From NCBI RefSeq assembly GCF_000003815.2, contig NC_049991.1:15745247-15809246 (forward strand): a stretch of DNA of 64,000 nucleotides, read 5' to 3'. The notes beneath the pieces are model-generated. The model was not told the DNA's origin. It saw only the letters and a program-made list of their open reading frames with translations, and searched no databases. This DNA is from Branchiostoma floridae. Lineage: Eukaryota > Chordata > Leptocardii > Amphioxiformes > Branchiostomatidae. The position numbers were made by a program, and so were the translations under genes. Below are positions 1-10,400 of this stretch, in pieces (within the stretch, counting starts at the first letter, position 1; the number at the start of each line of letters is the position of its first letter).

Positions 1-345
1 AATACATATTTGGTGCCAAATGGATACTTCAGCTGGAAGATGGTTAAGAGGAGGCAAAAGAAGCTGATATTCCATCTATTCATGACCTATCATTTTAGCT
101 CTCATCCTCATTCAGTTGTTCCAATTGTTAGTTGTTACTCATTCATTTGTTTTATCATCTTTTGCTATTGTCGTACATTTGATAATCAGTAGATTGACAG
201 GAGAAGTCCAGGTACAGACCAGAATGGTCTCTCTCTGTCTAAAGCCATCACTTTCTATTTCTTGAAATTGTACTTCATCATTTTTTTTCAATCTAGAAAT
301 CTTTACCCATGTCTAAAAATAGAAATAATAAGTAAAAAAACCTAC

Positions 346-462
346 CAGTGTGTAAGTCTTGTAGCAGCAGGGTGAGGTGGGTTCCAGAGTACTGACCAGC
401 AGACTGGTGTACACCTCATACAGCTCATCACACACTTCCTGTCCTGCATCCTCACACTGGAA

Positions 463-495
<33 letters not shown>

Positions 496-3400
496 ACAGC
501 TCATCACATACTTCCTGACCAGCATCCTCACACTAGAAAAGCAACATACTCTTCCTCAACCAAGACAAACGACACACAAACAGAATAGCTGTAACAGTCT
601 TTGGTTCCAAAGAACCATTCTCTACATTCACTGAGGAATAAAACAAGACATAGACCGATTACGATACTCTGTCCATGGAGGTCACCCTCCAGTCACAGTG
701 TAAAAAGTATCATCAGTTATCTAAATAATCAATATATATAAGAATTATAAATCTATACAACAACAAGGCACAATTACAAGTCCTACAGCAACATAAAAAG
801 ATTAGGATAGTGAAATATTGATGAATGCAGCAGTTTTACAGACTGTACATGTACAGCAATTTGATACCATGCTAAGACAAGAATTCACACCTGACCTGTT
901 GAATGATGTGCTTGAGGAAGGCTTGTCTATAAGACAGGGAGGTGGGGTACCTCATGATGAGGGGGTGATGAACAGTCTGTAAAAACAAGTGGATGTTGTA
1001 AACACGTACAACAGTCATAAAACATAAGCAGAAACATATGTACAAATGGAAAACTAGAGAGAACTTTAACCTTTAGCATGTTAAGTTCACATTTTACATC
1101 TTGGGATTTTTACTAGTACTCCGTTTTTGAATCTCTTACTTGATCATGAGTTGAATGACTGCTTCCGAAAATAATTTCATCAGGTTGGTAGAATATAGGA
1201 TATATGAGAATTCTTTTGCACAACCAAAATTTGACTTACTTGCTGACGTTTCGATGTCTGTCAGACATCTTCCTCAGAGCTTCTAACTGGAGTTCTGCTT
1301 CTCGCCGCTATATGTAGCCGATGTAGGTGGCGCTTTTGCGGCGAGAAGAACACTATCCCAAACGTGGCTCAGCTTGTACCCCCCCCTCGTCCCGGTTCAT
1401 CACTGGGGCGGACTTCCTTATCCAGACTGCTTCTTTAATCCAACGTATTCGTCTGTTGTCTTCTCGATCTATAACCTTGGCCCCCTCCCAGTCAATATAG
1501 CGGCGAGAAGCAGAACTCCAGTTAGAAGCTCTGATGAAGATGTCTGACAGACATCGAAACGTCAGCAAGTAAGTCAAATTTTGGTTGTGCAAAAGAATTC
1601 TCATATATCCTGAATGACTGCTTATTTCAAAATACTCCAATATACCAAAATTGAGGCACTCTCAACAGAATCATAATGATACACATAGTATCCATAGTCA
1701 AACCAACTCACCATTTGTAGCAGCTCCTGCTGATCCTCAAGTTCAAAGACAGCCTTTCCCTTGTCCTCCCCATCAAGCTGCAATAGATTGAATACGAACT
1801 TGTAAACTTTGTAATGCACTGCACTCATTGTAAGAGAATTTTGACTGCAGACTTTTCAATAAAAATTCTCTTATAATGATAAAACTTCTCCCAAGTGAAG
1901 TTTATAACTGTTTTATGAAAATCAAAAGGGACTGTGTACTCCGAAAAGCAAGCACACCAAGGACTTAAACTTCAGAATGCACAACTTTTTATTGTCAACC
2001 CTTTCTAAAACCAAACTATTTCACAACCTAAGGGCCTCACTTTATGGTGAGTTGGAGTAGAGTGCCATCCAATTACTTTTGAAAATTTGTTGACCAATAA
2101 AATGTGAAACATCTGGGTAATAAAGGGCTTGCTAAGTAAAAGAGTAATACTAAAAGCCAATAGAAATAATGACCTTTAACTGTAGTTTCAGACTTTATAA
2201 TAAAGCCGCTATGTACGTGTAACCTGGCATGTAAATGCCAGAAAAAAAATTGAAATAACCAAACAAAGGTTATGGTTATTTTGTTAGCTGCATGCTGGGT
2301 ACAGGCAAGGTTTTTACACCTTGAACAACACAGCAAACTTCAACCACTCCTAGCAACACAACAATTCTGCAAACAGAACGGGTGATTTCAAACCAGGAAC
2401 ACAGATTATGAACAAGAAGCCTTCTTGAAAAAGTAGGTATGACACCAACTATTATGGTACATGCGTTTCTTTGACAAATGTATCTTATCATGGCAAATCT
2501 TTGATCCCAATAACGTTATAAACTACTACACTGTATGCTAAGCCGCACAGTCTTTTCTGAAGCGATTGTCATTGCATCAATTTTTTATATCAAAACTAGA
2601 CAGTCTAAAAGAACAGGCAATGGCATTGATCTATGATTCCAGCTTTATATAACGTCCTTGGCAGCACTGAATGCATTGCTTTTATCTTCATGATCACATA
2701 GTGAATTATATTCTCCAGAGACTATGATCCGTTACTTACGCTATTGTGGGACAGACTGCTCATTAGTTGAGCTTTATTGATTACCCAACTGGGCTGAATC
2801 AGTATGGAGGGATCAGGCTTTGGCTGTCAGGGGGATGACAAATCTGCAATACGTGGGACTGCAAGGTGTTCTATATTTATGACGCACCATTTGTAAATGT
2901 TTTATGATGCACGGCTTTCAATAAAAGAGTACAAGCTTTTTTATATGCCAGGAAAAGGCAGGAGGGACATTTACACATGGATGTACTTAGTACTCATTCA
3001 AACTTTCAGAGTAAGCTATTTTTACTTGATAGTAGGTTGGTTTCTGATCTATGTTGTTGAAGGTTTGACAGTCAGGTAGTATGATATGTAAGGTTACAGT
3101 TATTCAAGCACCTGGATAAATTTTGGAAACGGTTTCTGATTAACATCTGACTTTTCAAACATGAAAGATATAATAGGCAATGGCATTGATCTATGATTTG
3201 TGTTAAATTGATCTACCAACCTGATGAAACTATTTACGGATGAAAGATATATCTTCAGGTTAAGTGCATATTATTGATTTACCCCTGCAGTATACATCTA
3301 AAATCAGGCCATGCAGGTTACAACTTTGGGACTTTCTACCTTCTGGCTGATTAGCATTTGGGATCTGCAAGCTAATCAAGATCCTAAGGTAGCAAGTAGT

Positions 3401-4412
3401 ACAAGAATCACCACATTTGCAATACTCTGATTCATTCTTCTAGATCAAGTCAATCACAACAACAAGCTGAGATGAGAAGGCTGTGGATTAGGGTTGATTT
3501 ATTGAAGGAACAGACAGAACACTGCACTGGTTCATCAGGACACCAGCAGCACAAGCAGACTCGCTTGTACTTACGACCGACGTTCGGACACCCCAACAAT
3601 TGGGGAGGCTCACATGGTGGAGCAACGTCCGAGCCTGACTCGGGGTCGGGGGCTGTACCTGTTCTATAGGGAGCTACACAATATAGAGGAGAGAACAAGA
3701 AGGGTGATGTGAGACATATCAATGCATGTCTACAGACAGTCATATGTGGAGTCTTGTTCATGTGATAACAGTTTCATCAACGTGTTTATGATATTGAAAG
3801 TTGTGTCTGGCAGATGAAGGATAAATAAGAGAAAGGAGAAGCAAAAGACAACATAGATAGGATTATTCTTCAATTTTATGACAAGATTTTTTATGCATAA
3901 ATCTGGTCCAGGTGACTGTAGTGTAACTGTAAGTGCTGTATGTTGTAGAGAATTAATGCTGCAACTTGCAAGTTCAAACAAGGAGCTTTTATCAGATAAA
4001 AGCTCCTTGGTTCAAATTAAGTTTTTTTGTGAAAATAAAATGTAATCCAGCAAATATTATAACTCATGTATGAGTAAGATATCAACGGTGTGTCCAAAAC
4101 AGGACCATAGGACAAGGAACATCAGTTCATTCCCTCAAAGATTGAATAATTCTGAGCATCCCAAACATCTGCAAACTATTATGGCCATAGGAAACTCGAT
4201 CACATTTCATGTGCCCCCCCTCCCCATCTTTTCAAAATTGCATACGACAACCTCTATACCGAGGGGCCTCCTCAGTCAGCTGTACAATATAGACGTCCTA
4301 CCTTCCATCTGAAGAACCTGAGCGGCACCATGGCCATGAACTGCGCCTGTACGAGCCGTAAAGTCGGCCGTTCCTCACGACCGTCGTCTGCAACAGCAGG
4401 AGTGGCCGCCAT
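346..4412 (-). CDS. EEF2KMT: EEF2KMT (FAM86-type eEF2-lysine methyltransferase), first four exons; 3' part lies off the left edge
   Basis: The family uses S-adenosylmethionine to methylate a lysine of elongation factor eEF2. Coding exons read on the minus strand are 4412-4302 (37 codons, starting MAATPAVADDG), 1777-1712 (22 codons), 976-896 (27 codons) and 456-346 (37 codons). All junctions are GT-AG and phase 0. Recognition rests on the FAM86 N-terminal pattern: an aromatic-basic segment (PLRFFRWK), then TVHHPLIMRYPTSLSYRQAF, then FLKHIIQQ, then DELYEVYTSLL and CYKTYTL. The catalytic SAM-binding domain is not in the window. I see no further exon in 1-345. The start ATG sits in a YY1-like CAATGGCGGCC context. 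Exon 4 has a partial copy beside a CAT microsatellite, annotated separately. Confidence 0.85.
417..538. repeat. Partial duplicate of EEF2KMT exon 4 acceptor region around a (CAT)n microsatellite
   Basis: The 45-bp segment at 417-462, covering the start of exon 4 and its acceptor, is repeated at about 494-538 with a few changes. A (CAT)n tract at 463-495 separates the copies. On the gene strand the outer copy has its own CTAG acceptor-like dinucleotide. Splicing there would read a run of GAT (Asp) codons and then hit TGA before the genuine exon, so it looks like a decoy. Confidence 0.8.
1242..1280 (-). ncRNA. Hammerhead ribozyme core (minus-strand arm)
   Basis: This is the inverted counterpart of the plus-strand hammerhead. 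It reads CTGAGGA (1277-1271), the same 7-bp stem II, GAAAC and GTC (1247-1245). The single core difference, G at position 7, falls at the one non-conserved base of CUGANGA. The GCT/AGC stem I is kept. This copy lies 3' of the element's coding remnant on the sense strand. Confidence 0.65.
1528..1566 (+). ncRNA. Hammerhead ribozyme core (plus-strand arm of the Penelope-like element)
   Basis: CTGATGA at 1531-1537 is followed by a 7-bp stem II (GATGTCT/AGACATC, GAC loop), then GAAAC and GTC ending at 1563. Stem I can form from GCT (1528-1530) and AGC (1564-1566). Stem III is only AC/GT, the minimal form known from hammerheads of Penelope-like elements and retrozymes. Predicted cleavage is after C1563. 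All invariant core bases are present. Activity is inferred. Confidence 0.7.
2612..3235. repeat. Dispersed repeat copies in EEF2KMT intron 1
   Basis: A 23-bp segment, AGGCAATGGCATTGATCTAT followed by GATT, occurs at about 2615-2638 and again at about 3174-3197. The second copy is followed at 3210-3227 by the CTACCAACCTGATGAAA motif of the Penelope-like group. The rest of this intron (1778-4301) shows no exon I can support. A GC-rich patch at 3530-3670 stands out but is unassigned. Confidence 0.45.
3979..4010. repeat. Short perfect hairpin, AAGGAGCTTTT family
   Basis: CAAGGAGCTTTT and its complement AAAAGCTCCTTGG flank a short ATCAGAT loop. Related hairpins lie at 5508-5536 and 57907-57940. 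Confidence 0.7.
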
Positions 4413-4683
4413 TGTTGTTGTACCAAGCACGCATGCGCGGCGCGGGGCATGCTGGGTAGTGTCCGTAGCTTGGTGGTCGCCACAACAACAGACAGGTGAG
4501 AAACTTTCACGTCTTGGCGGGGTTTTCTCACGATTCTAACTCCTTCTGAGGAATCAGACGCGCCCTGTCGCCACAGAATCGTCCTACAAACATCCAGGAT
4601 TCAGAGAAGACCATCTGACAGCGCTTGTTGTCGTGTTTACTGTTAGTGTTTACGCCGAATTCTGGTTGTGGTGGTGAGGAAAG
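4413..4683. promoter_or_regulatory. Shared head-to-head promoter of EEF2KMT and DNAL4
   Basis: Only 271 bp separate the two divergent start codons. The interval holds GCACGCATGCGCGG (4427-4440), close to the NRF1 palindrome, and GCATGCTGGGTAGT (4447-4460), resembling part of a ZNF143-type site. There is no obvious TATA box. This is the usual architecture of divergent housekeeping promoters. The factor assignments are motif matches only. Confidence 0.55.
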
Positions 4684-6216
4684 ATGACTGAAGCAGCAGG
4701 TGAACCCAAGAAGGAGGAGGCGCACGACTTCAGACGTCTTCACAGCTATCCGCTCATCAGGGTAAGGCGGTTCTTCATGTTTAGGTGTTCTTGTAGACTT
4801 TAAATTTGGATTTGCTATAATTGTTGAGTAGGTCACCTTTCTTGTTTTCTCAGCAGAAGTTGAACTGAGGAGTTGTGGAACTTTTGTGTTGAAGGTCACC
4901 CCTCCCCTCATTAAACTTGCTAAATTATTTTGCCGTCAGCTTTGCGATTTAATTCTGTATTGCATCTATCTTGGCTTGAAATGATCTATGTCTTTAAAGA
5001 CTGGGTTTACAGCCATCTGATTTTATGCAACAGTGGAACTAGAAGTGACTGGCAACAACCATAAGTAAAAAATCACCGTATTGGTGTTTCGTCTGCTACC
5101 TGAACAATCAACTTCAATTTGCAATGCAGTGAAAATCTCCAACAATGGACAAATTATGATATAACAGTACTATACAATCACATTGATAAAAGTGATTTTG
5201 TTCTTCCCTTTGTTTAATCAAAGCATTGCATTTGTTGTCATTGTTGCTTTAATGAAACACTGTTGTTGTGTTGTTGTTTGTGCAAAAACAAATTCGTTAA
5301 TTAGCTATTTTGCATGAAAGAAGTTTTGTAGAGATTGTGATTTCAATTTCTCATTATTTCATTCCAGCACTCAGACATGAATGAGGAGATGAGAACAGAA
5401 GCCATGGAGTTGTGTGTGACGGCCTGCGAGAAGTTTGCTACAAATAACGAGGTCAGAATGCTTTTCTATCATATCCAGCCTAGGGTAGAGCTAGAATTGT
5501 TTGTTCCACCAAGGAGCTTGATGAAAGCTCCTTGGTTACACTTTATTACCTTGTTCTGTATGCATGCTGACATTCTGAAACACCCTTTTCTGATTTTTAA
5601 AAGCATTACAGATGTGTACATATCAAGGCTAGAAAAGTTGGTACGATGTATTCCGGAACATGGTCAATTGTTACAGAATAGTAATTTTCAGTATTGAGCT
5701 GCTATTATGCCTACCTTGCCATTGTCAAATTTTCTTATTGTGAATACAGTAGCTGTTCTAGAACAAAGCTTGTCACCATCAAATGTTTTTTGTGCTTGGT
5801 GTTTAACTGTTTGCTTTCTTACAAACATTTCAACACGTTTTTGACCTATAAATATGTACAAAGATACAATTTTATGAGACAATTTTTTGTCTTTATGATG
5901 AATCTATGTCAAATCCTTGACTTTCACTTTGCTAAGTGCTATATACATGCACTAGTATATTCCTCACTCACTCTCTCTCATGGCAGGGTAATGTCGCTCT
6001 CTCCATGTACATGTAATTGTAAGTCCATGACATGTGTGCTTTGTTCCACAGACTGCTGCCCGTATGGTGAAGGAGAGCATGGATAAGAAGTTTGGGTCCT
6101 CCTGGCATGCTGTGGTGGGGGAGGGCTTCGGCTTTGAGATCACACATGAAGTCAAGAACCTTCTCTACATGTTCTTTGGTGGGGAGAAGGCTATCATTGT
6201 ATGGAAGTGTTCGTAG
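4684..6216 (+). CDS. DNAL4: DNAL4, dynein axonemal light chain 4 (LC8-like)
   Basis: This is an LC8/DLC-type light chain that binds the intermediate-chain region of axonemal outer-arm dynein. The complete gene has three coding exons: 4684-4761 (26 codons), 5368-5451 (28 codons) and 6052-6216 (54 codons plus TAG), with GT-AG, phase-0 junctions. The 108-residue product matches the roughly 105-residue family length. Diagnostic stretches are RHSDMNEEMRTEAMELCVTA across the first junction, MVKESMDKKFGSSWHAVVGE, and GFGFEITHEVKNLLY ending in VWKCS. The first exon (TEAAGEPKKEEAHDF) is the variable N-terminus. Intron 2 carries a short perfect hairpin. Transcription probably starts in the interval shared with EEF2KMT. 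The gene ends tail to tail with UQCRC2. Confidence 0.96.
5508..5536. repeat. Short perfect hairpin, AAGGAGCTTTT family, in DNAL4 intron 2
   Basis: ACCAAGGAGCTT and AAGCTCCTTGGT flank a four-to-five-base loop. It is the same family as 3979-4010 and 57907-57940. Confidence 0.7.
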
Positions 6217-6783
6217 AGTGAGAACCATCTTCTGTATAGTTTATTAGATCTAAATTAAGTGCCTACAGCAACATTCTTCAGTCCCCAGTGTACATATGCT
6301 GCCATTTGGCATCTCGCAAGTGCTAATGGTTAGTTGCCTTGACCAAGCTGTCTTTTGAGCAAGGTTGGCAGTACATAGACTTTCCATGAATGTATGGAAA
6401 TGTGTTACCAGGCAATGTTTTCCTACAGATACAATAAGCCCTTCAGTTTTGTTTGATAAACTTAAACTTGGTTCTTTGAAATCTACAATGTTGCCAATTC
6501 TATCTTTAACTGCATGTAGCTTGGTTTCAAGTTGATTCGAAGATGTACAGTGAGATGGCACAGTGGTATTCTGATATTGCCACCATTCAGGTGAAGATAA
6601 ATTTTATATCTGTGAAGCACCTCAAAATTGCTGTGAAATTTTGGATTTACAAAATGTAGTCTTAGAGTGATACCTTGACACCCCAGATGTAAATATTTAT
6701 TTCACACCCAAGTTAATATGAATTCTGAAAAACTTGTATTGTTTGTAGCAAATGACATTGTATGTTATAATAGGTGAAGGAAA

Positions 6784-6789
6784 ATTAAA
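6784..6789 (+). terminator. Candidate poly(A) signal of DNAL4 (ATTAAA)
   Basis: ATTAAA lies about 570 nt after the DNAL4 stop, in A-rich sequence, before the convergent UQCRC2 3' region. I see no gene in 6217-7468 otherwise. Confidence 0.35.
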
Positions 6790-7049
6790 GAAAAAAACTT
6801 TTCAATCTATTCATTGTTGTTTCCTTTATAGAGTAAGGTTAATTTTTGTAATATTGTTATCTATGGTAAAACTAGAATAGTTTTCATTAACATATCAATC
6901 AACACTGATGAAAGACATGTATTCAGATGTTCAGACTTTTTGTCTCTCTTCATGATATTTACACTCAGACTTTGAGATCAAACAATCAAAAAGATAACTA
7001 AGGTAGTAAAGAAAAAACAAATTCTTAGATATAGACTCAGATATAATAC

Positions 7050-7055
7050 TTTATT
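7050..7055 (-). terminator. Candidate poly(A) signal of UQCRC2 (AATAAA on minus strand)
   Basis: AATAAA on the minus strand about 415 nt past the UQCRC2 stop gives a reasonable 3' UTR length. Confidence 0.4.
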
Positions 7056-7468
7056 TGAAACATTCTGAACATGGGGAATTCAAATGCAACCTGTATTTTC
7101 TTTTGAGGTTCATCACATATACTGTTCTTAAAATTTGGACATCAGAACTACATGCTACACCATACAACACACACTTTGATGACATAGCATCTGTCTGTAA
7201 AAATCACTACCGGTGTTGACAAATACTGAAAGTCATCACTGTAAACCAGTCTTTCTATGGGAATATATTTTGAAAAGGTTATGTCATTCGTCTTTGCCAA
7301 TGACATTGAAGAATACAACTGAATTTAACTGAAGTTCAGGGGACAGTTGAGTCTGGACTACTATTAATGTACAGAAATAGCCTCTGAAAAGGGTACATGT
7401 ATATATGCCATGTTCAGTTTAACACAATCTGCTAGAGTACGGTCATCAGTTCTATAAGAGTATTTGGG

Positions 7469-10400
7469 TTAGACTAGTTGGTCTAGGTGTGGGGTGTTGG
7501 ATAGATCTCCCAGAGCGGCCATCGTTGGCTTGCCGTTGAACACGCGCTTTGCAACCTGCAACAAAATCAACAGAGTGTTAAATGACAAACTTTCTTGCTA
7601 ACACTATCAGCGCATAGATCAGGGCTATCTCAACTTTACCTTTTTTTCTGTCCAACTCTTTGTTTACGAGCCCACGTTGTTGATTTTCCTCATTAGGTAT
7701 GTAATGCAAACTATTTTGCCATGACCAATGTAATAGTCCTTTTCTATGAGCTCTGCAGGTGAATGTGGAAATGAAACAGAAACAGCAAGGTGACATAGTG
7801 GTCTGGTGGTAAGCAGTGTTAACTTGGAATGTATAAAAAGGTACTGAGTTCAAATCCCTGGTAGGACCCAATGTTGTTGTGCACTATTTCCTCACTAGAC
7901 TCGGAAGTATATGTATCTATGTGTGTCCTTTTGTGAGCTCTATGGGTTTTTCAGACCTAAAATAAATAAAAAATAAATCGGCTGACCTTGACTATTTGGT
8001 CAGTGGTGATGGAGTCCACCTGTGCTGCCACCTGGTCAGGGCTGACATAAGCTGCCGTCTCCACGGCCTGGAGTGCCAGGTCCTCCAGCATGTTAGCCGA
8101 GTCCTCCATGGACATCAGCACTGCAGCCTTCAGCTGGCTCCTGCACAGGTAATGGATATGTAACACATCACATGGCATCTATAGACATGCTATATAACTG
8201 CAGCCTTCAGCTAGCTTCTACACAGCCAATCAAAAGATTTGTCAAACATCACATGGCATCTATAGACATGCTATATAACTGCAGCCTTCAGCTAGCTTCT
8301 ACACAGCCAATCAAAAGATTTGTCAAACATCACATGGCATCTATAGACATGCTATATAACTGCAGCCTTCAGCTAGCTTCTACACAGCCAATCAAAAGAT
8401 TTGTCAAACATCACATGGCATCTATAGACATGCTATATAACTGCAGCCTTCAGCTAGCTTCTACACAGCCAATCAAAAGATTTGTCAAACATCACATGGC
8501 ATCTAAAGACATGCTCCACAACTACAGACTTCAGCTGGCTCCTGCACAGACAATCAATGGATATATAAAACATCACATGGCATCTAGAGACATGCTCTAT
8601 AACTGCAGCCTTCAGCTGGCTCCTCTGTTTGCCCATACTAATACTTCCAAACTTCTCCAAGAGTCTATATTTCATTATGTTGGTAATATTTTCTCAAATC
8701 AAATGACCTACAAAACATTATAAGATGTATAGAAATGCTCTATGACTGCAGTCTTAATTGTATCTGTGTTTTTCTCTCTTATACAGACAAATCTTTGGTC
8801 TCCATGAAACAGTTTTAAAAAGCCATACAAAAAATACATAGTCAGGAAATGGCCAAATGGGAACAATAATTTGTTAGTTAGCCAGAAGAATTTACCTTGC
8901 AGATATCCCGCCCCCTTTTCTTAGCCCACAAATGTGTCAGGCAGGGGCAAGGTGTTTTTCATAACTCAATTCTACATGGATGGATACTATAAAATACACA
9001 CTACATTGGAAGCTAGTTACTCACTTGGCCCTCTGTACGTCAGCATCCTTCACGTCACCTTTAGTGATGGCTCCATACTGACTCACAGCAGCCTTCAGAA
9101 CCTGGGGGGAAAAGCAAAACGATGTCAGGAGGCGGAGTGTTGAAGTATTTTGCCAACTCTTTATGATCAACCAAAGCTTCTACTAACACAGGACATGGAC
9201 CTTCCTCTGTCCTGGACTCCCCACGAGCCAGGCTCTTCTCTGTATCTAGGTCACTCGTGGGCACTTCTAAACCCTTATAAGTGATTCAGTCACAGTTGAA
9301 CACACTTTAGCCACTAGAAGAGTCAGCAGAACTTACTCACCATCATGTACAACATGACGAACAGATATTTGCAACCCAGATTGTCCTCTCCCATTTCAGA
9401 CTCACAACCACTCAAGAAGACTACAGGATACTGATAAAATCTGTTCTATGCAGACAGGTGGTCACTACAAACAGGATTCTTAATGCTTATGTCAATTACA
9501 AAAACTATCTAAAGGACCACCGAAAAGCAGTCGTGCTGGCCAGGTGGTCACTCACACAGATTTGACTGTATAAGGCAGTTACAATTTGAGAAACAAGTTG
9601 ACTCACTGTTCCGATCTGCTCAGCTGGTGCTGCTGCCAGGAGTCCAAAAAGCCCAGAGTCTGTGTAGTTGGCATTGAAGCATGTAGTCTAGATATCACAG
9701 GGAAGAACGAAAACCATGTCAATTGAAATCCAAATTCTGTTGTGTAGAATTAAAAAGTGTTTAAAGATGATGTCAGAGTCTGACAGTTTCTTATCATGGC
9801 TCACACCGTTCACAATTACTTTCTAAATCATACTGCACACACAACAGATTTATGATTAAGATGAGCCTAGAACACAACAAAAACATTGTTTAACATGGTC
9901 TTGAAGAGAACTCTCCAGTAGCATTATTCATGTAGTTGAAGAAATTTTGACATGTCATCTTCAAATGAAACTTCAGTTATGTTTTTGTTGTCTTGATGTA
10001 CAGACCTAACACATCATCATCGGTGGTCTTATTCTTCTGGCTGGTCTTATTGTAACACAGGTAGGCATAAATAAGTGTCTTGAGCCCTGAAGTGGGGCAA
10101 AATGTACAACTTGTACAACTTTACTCACTGAGAAAGGCATTTGTGTGGCCTGAGCCACGCCCCTGTTCAGACGGGAGGAGGCTGTGTCGCTGCCCCACTT
10201 GATGTACGGTCCAGCTCCCAGCAGTCTCTGCAGCACCGCGAGGGACAGCAGGTCTGTGCTGTTCAGCGACGACCCTTCCGTCACGATGGCTGCTGTACTG
10301 ATGGGGCTGAGGATGTGTCTCCTGGAGTCAACTAAGGTCACATGGACAAAAGGTTCATGGAGATTACTCAATCATTGTTCTTGAGCACCCCCTAGCTATT

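Larger units (their letters stand above)
1165..1610 (-). mobile_element. Penelope-like element fragment with inverted terminal segments and 13-bp target duplication
   Basis: The insertion in EEF2KMT intron 2 is flanked by a perfect 13-bp direct repeat, TGAATGACTGCTT (1152-1164 and 1611-1623). About 110 bp at 1197-1307 is repeated inverted at 1499-1609. Between them the minus strand encodes a degraded Penelope-type C-terminus resembling the end of a GIY-YIG endonuclease: IDWEGAKVIDRE, then IRWIKEAVWIRKSAPVMNRD, then LSHVWD. Both inverted arms carry hammerhead-like cores, annotated separately. The motif CTACCAACCTGATGAAA or its complement sits near this end and recurs near 3210, 10443 and 20851, marking other fragments of the same group. 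Confidence 0.75.

Noticed and set aside
3450-3761. Cysteine-rich minus-strand open frame in EEF2KMT intron 1
   Set aside because: It has no splice sites fitting the gene and no domain I can name; it is probably a repeat remnant.
8172-8723. 183-codon plus-strand open frame with a perfect 27-residue repeat
   Set aside because: It is the chance translation of an 81-bp minisatellite copied from an antisense UQCRC2 exon boundary; there is no start context or conservation.
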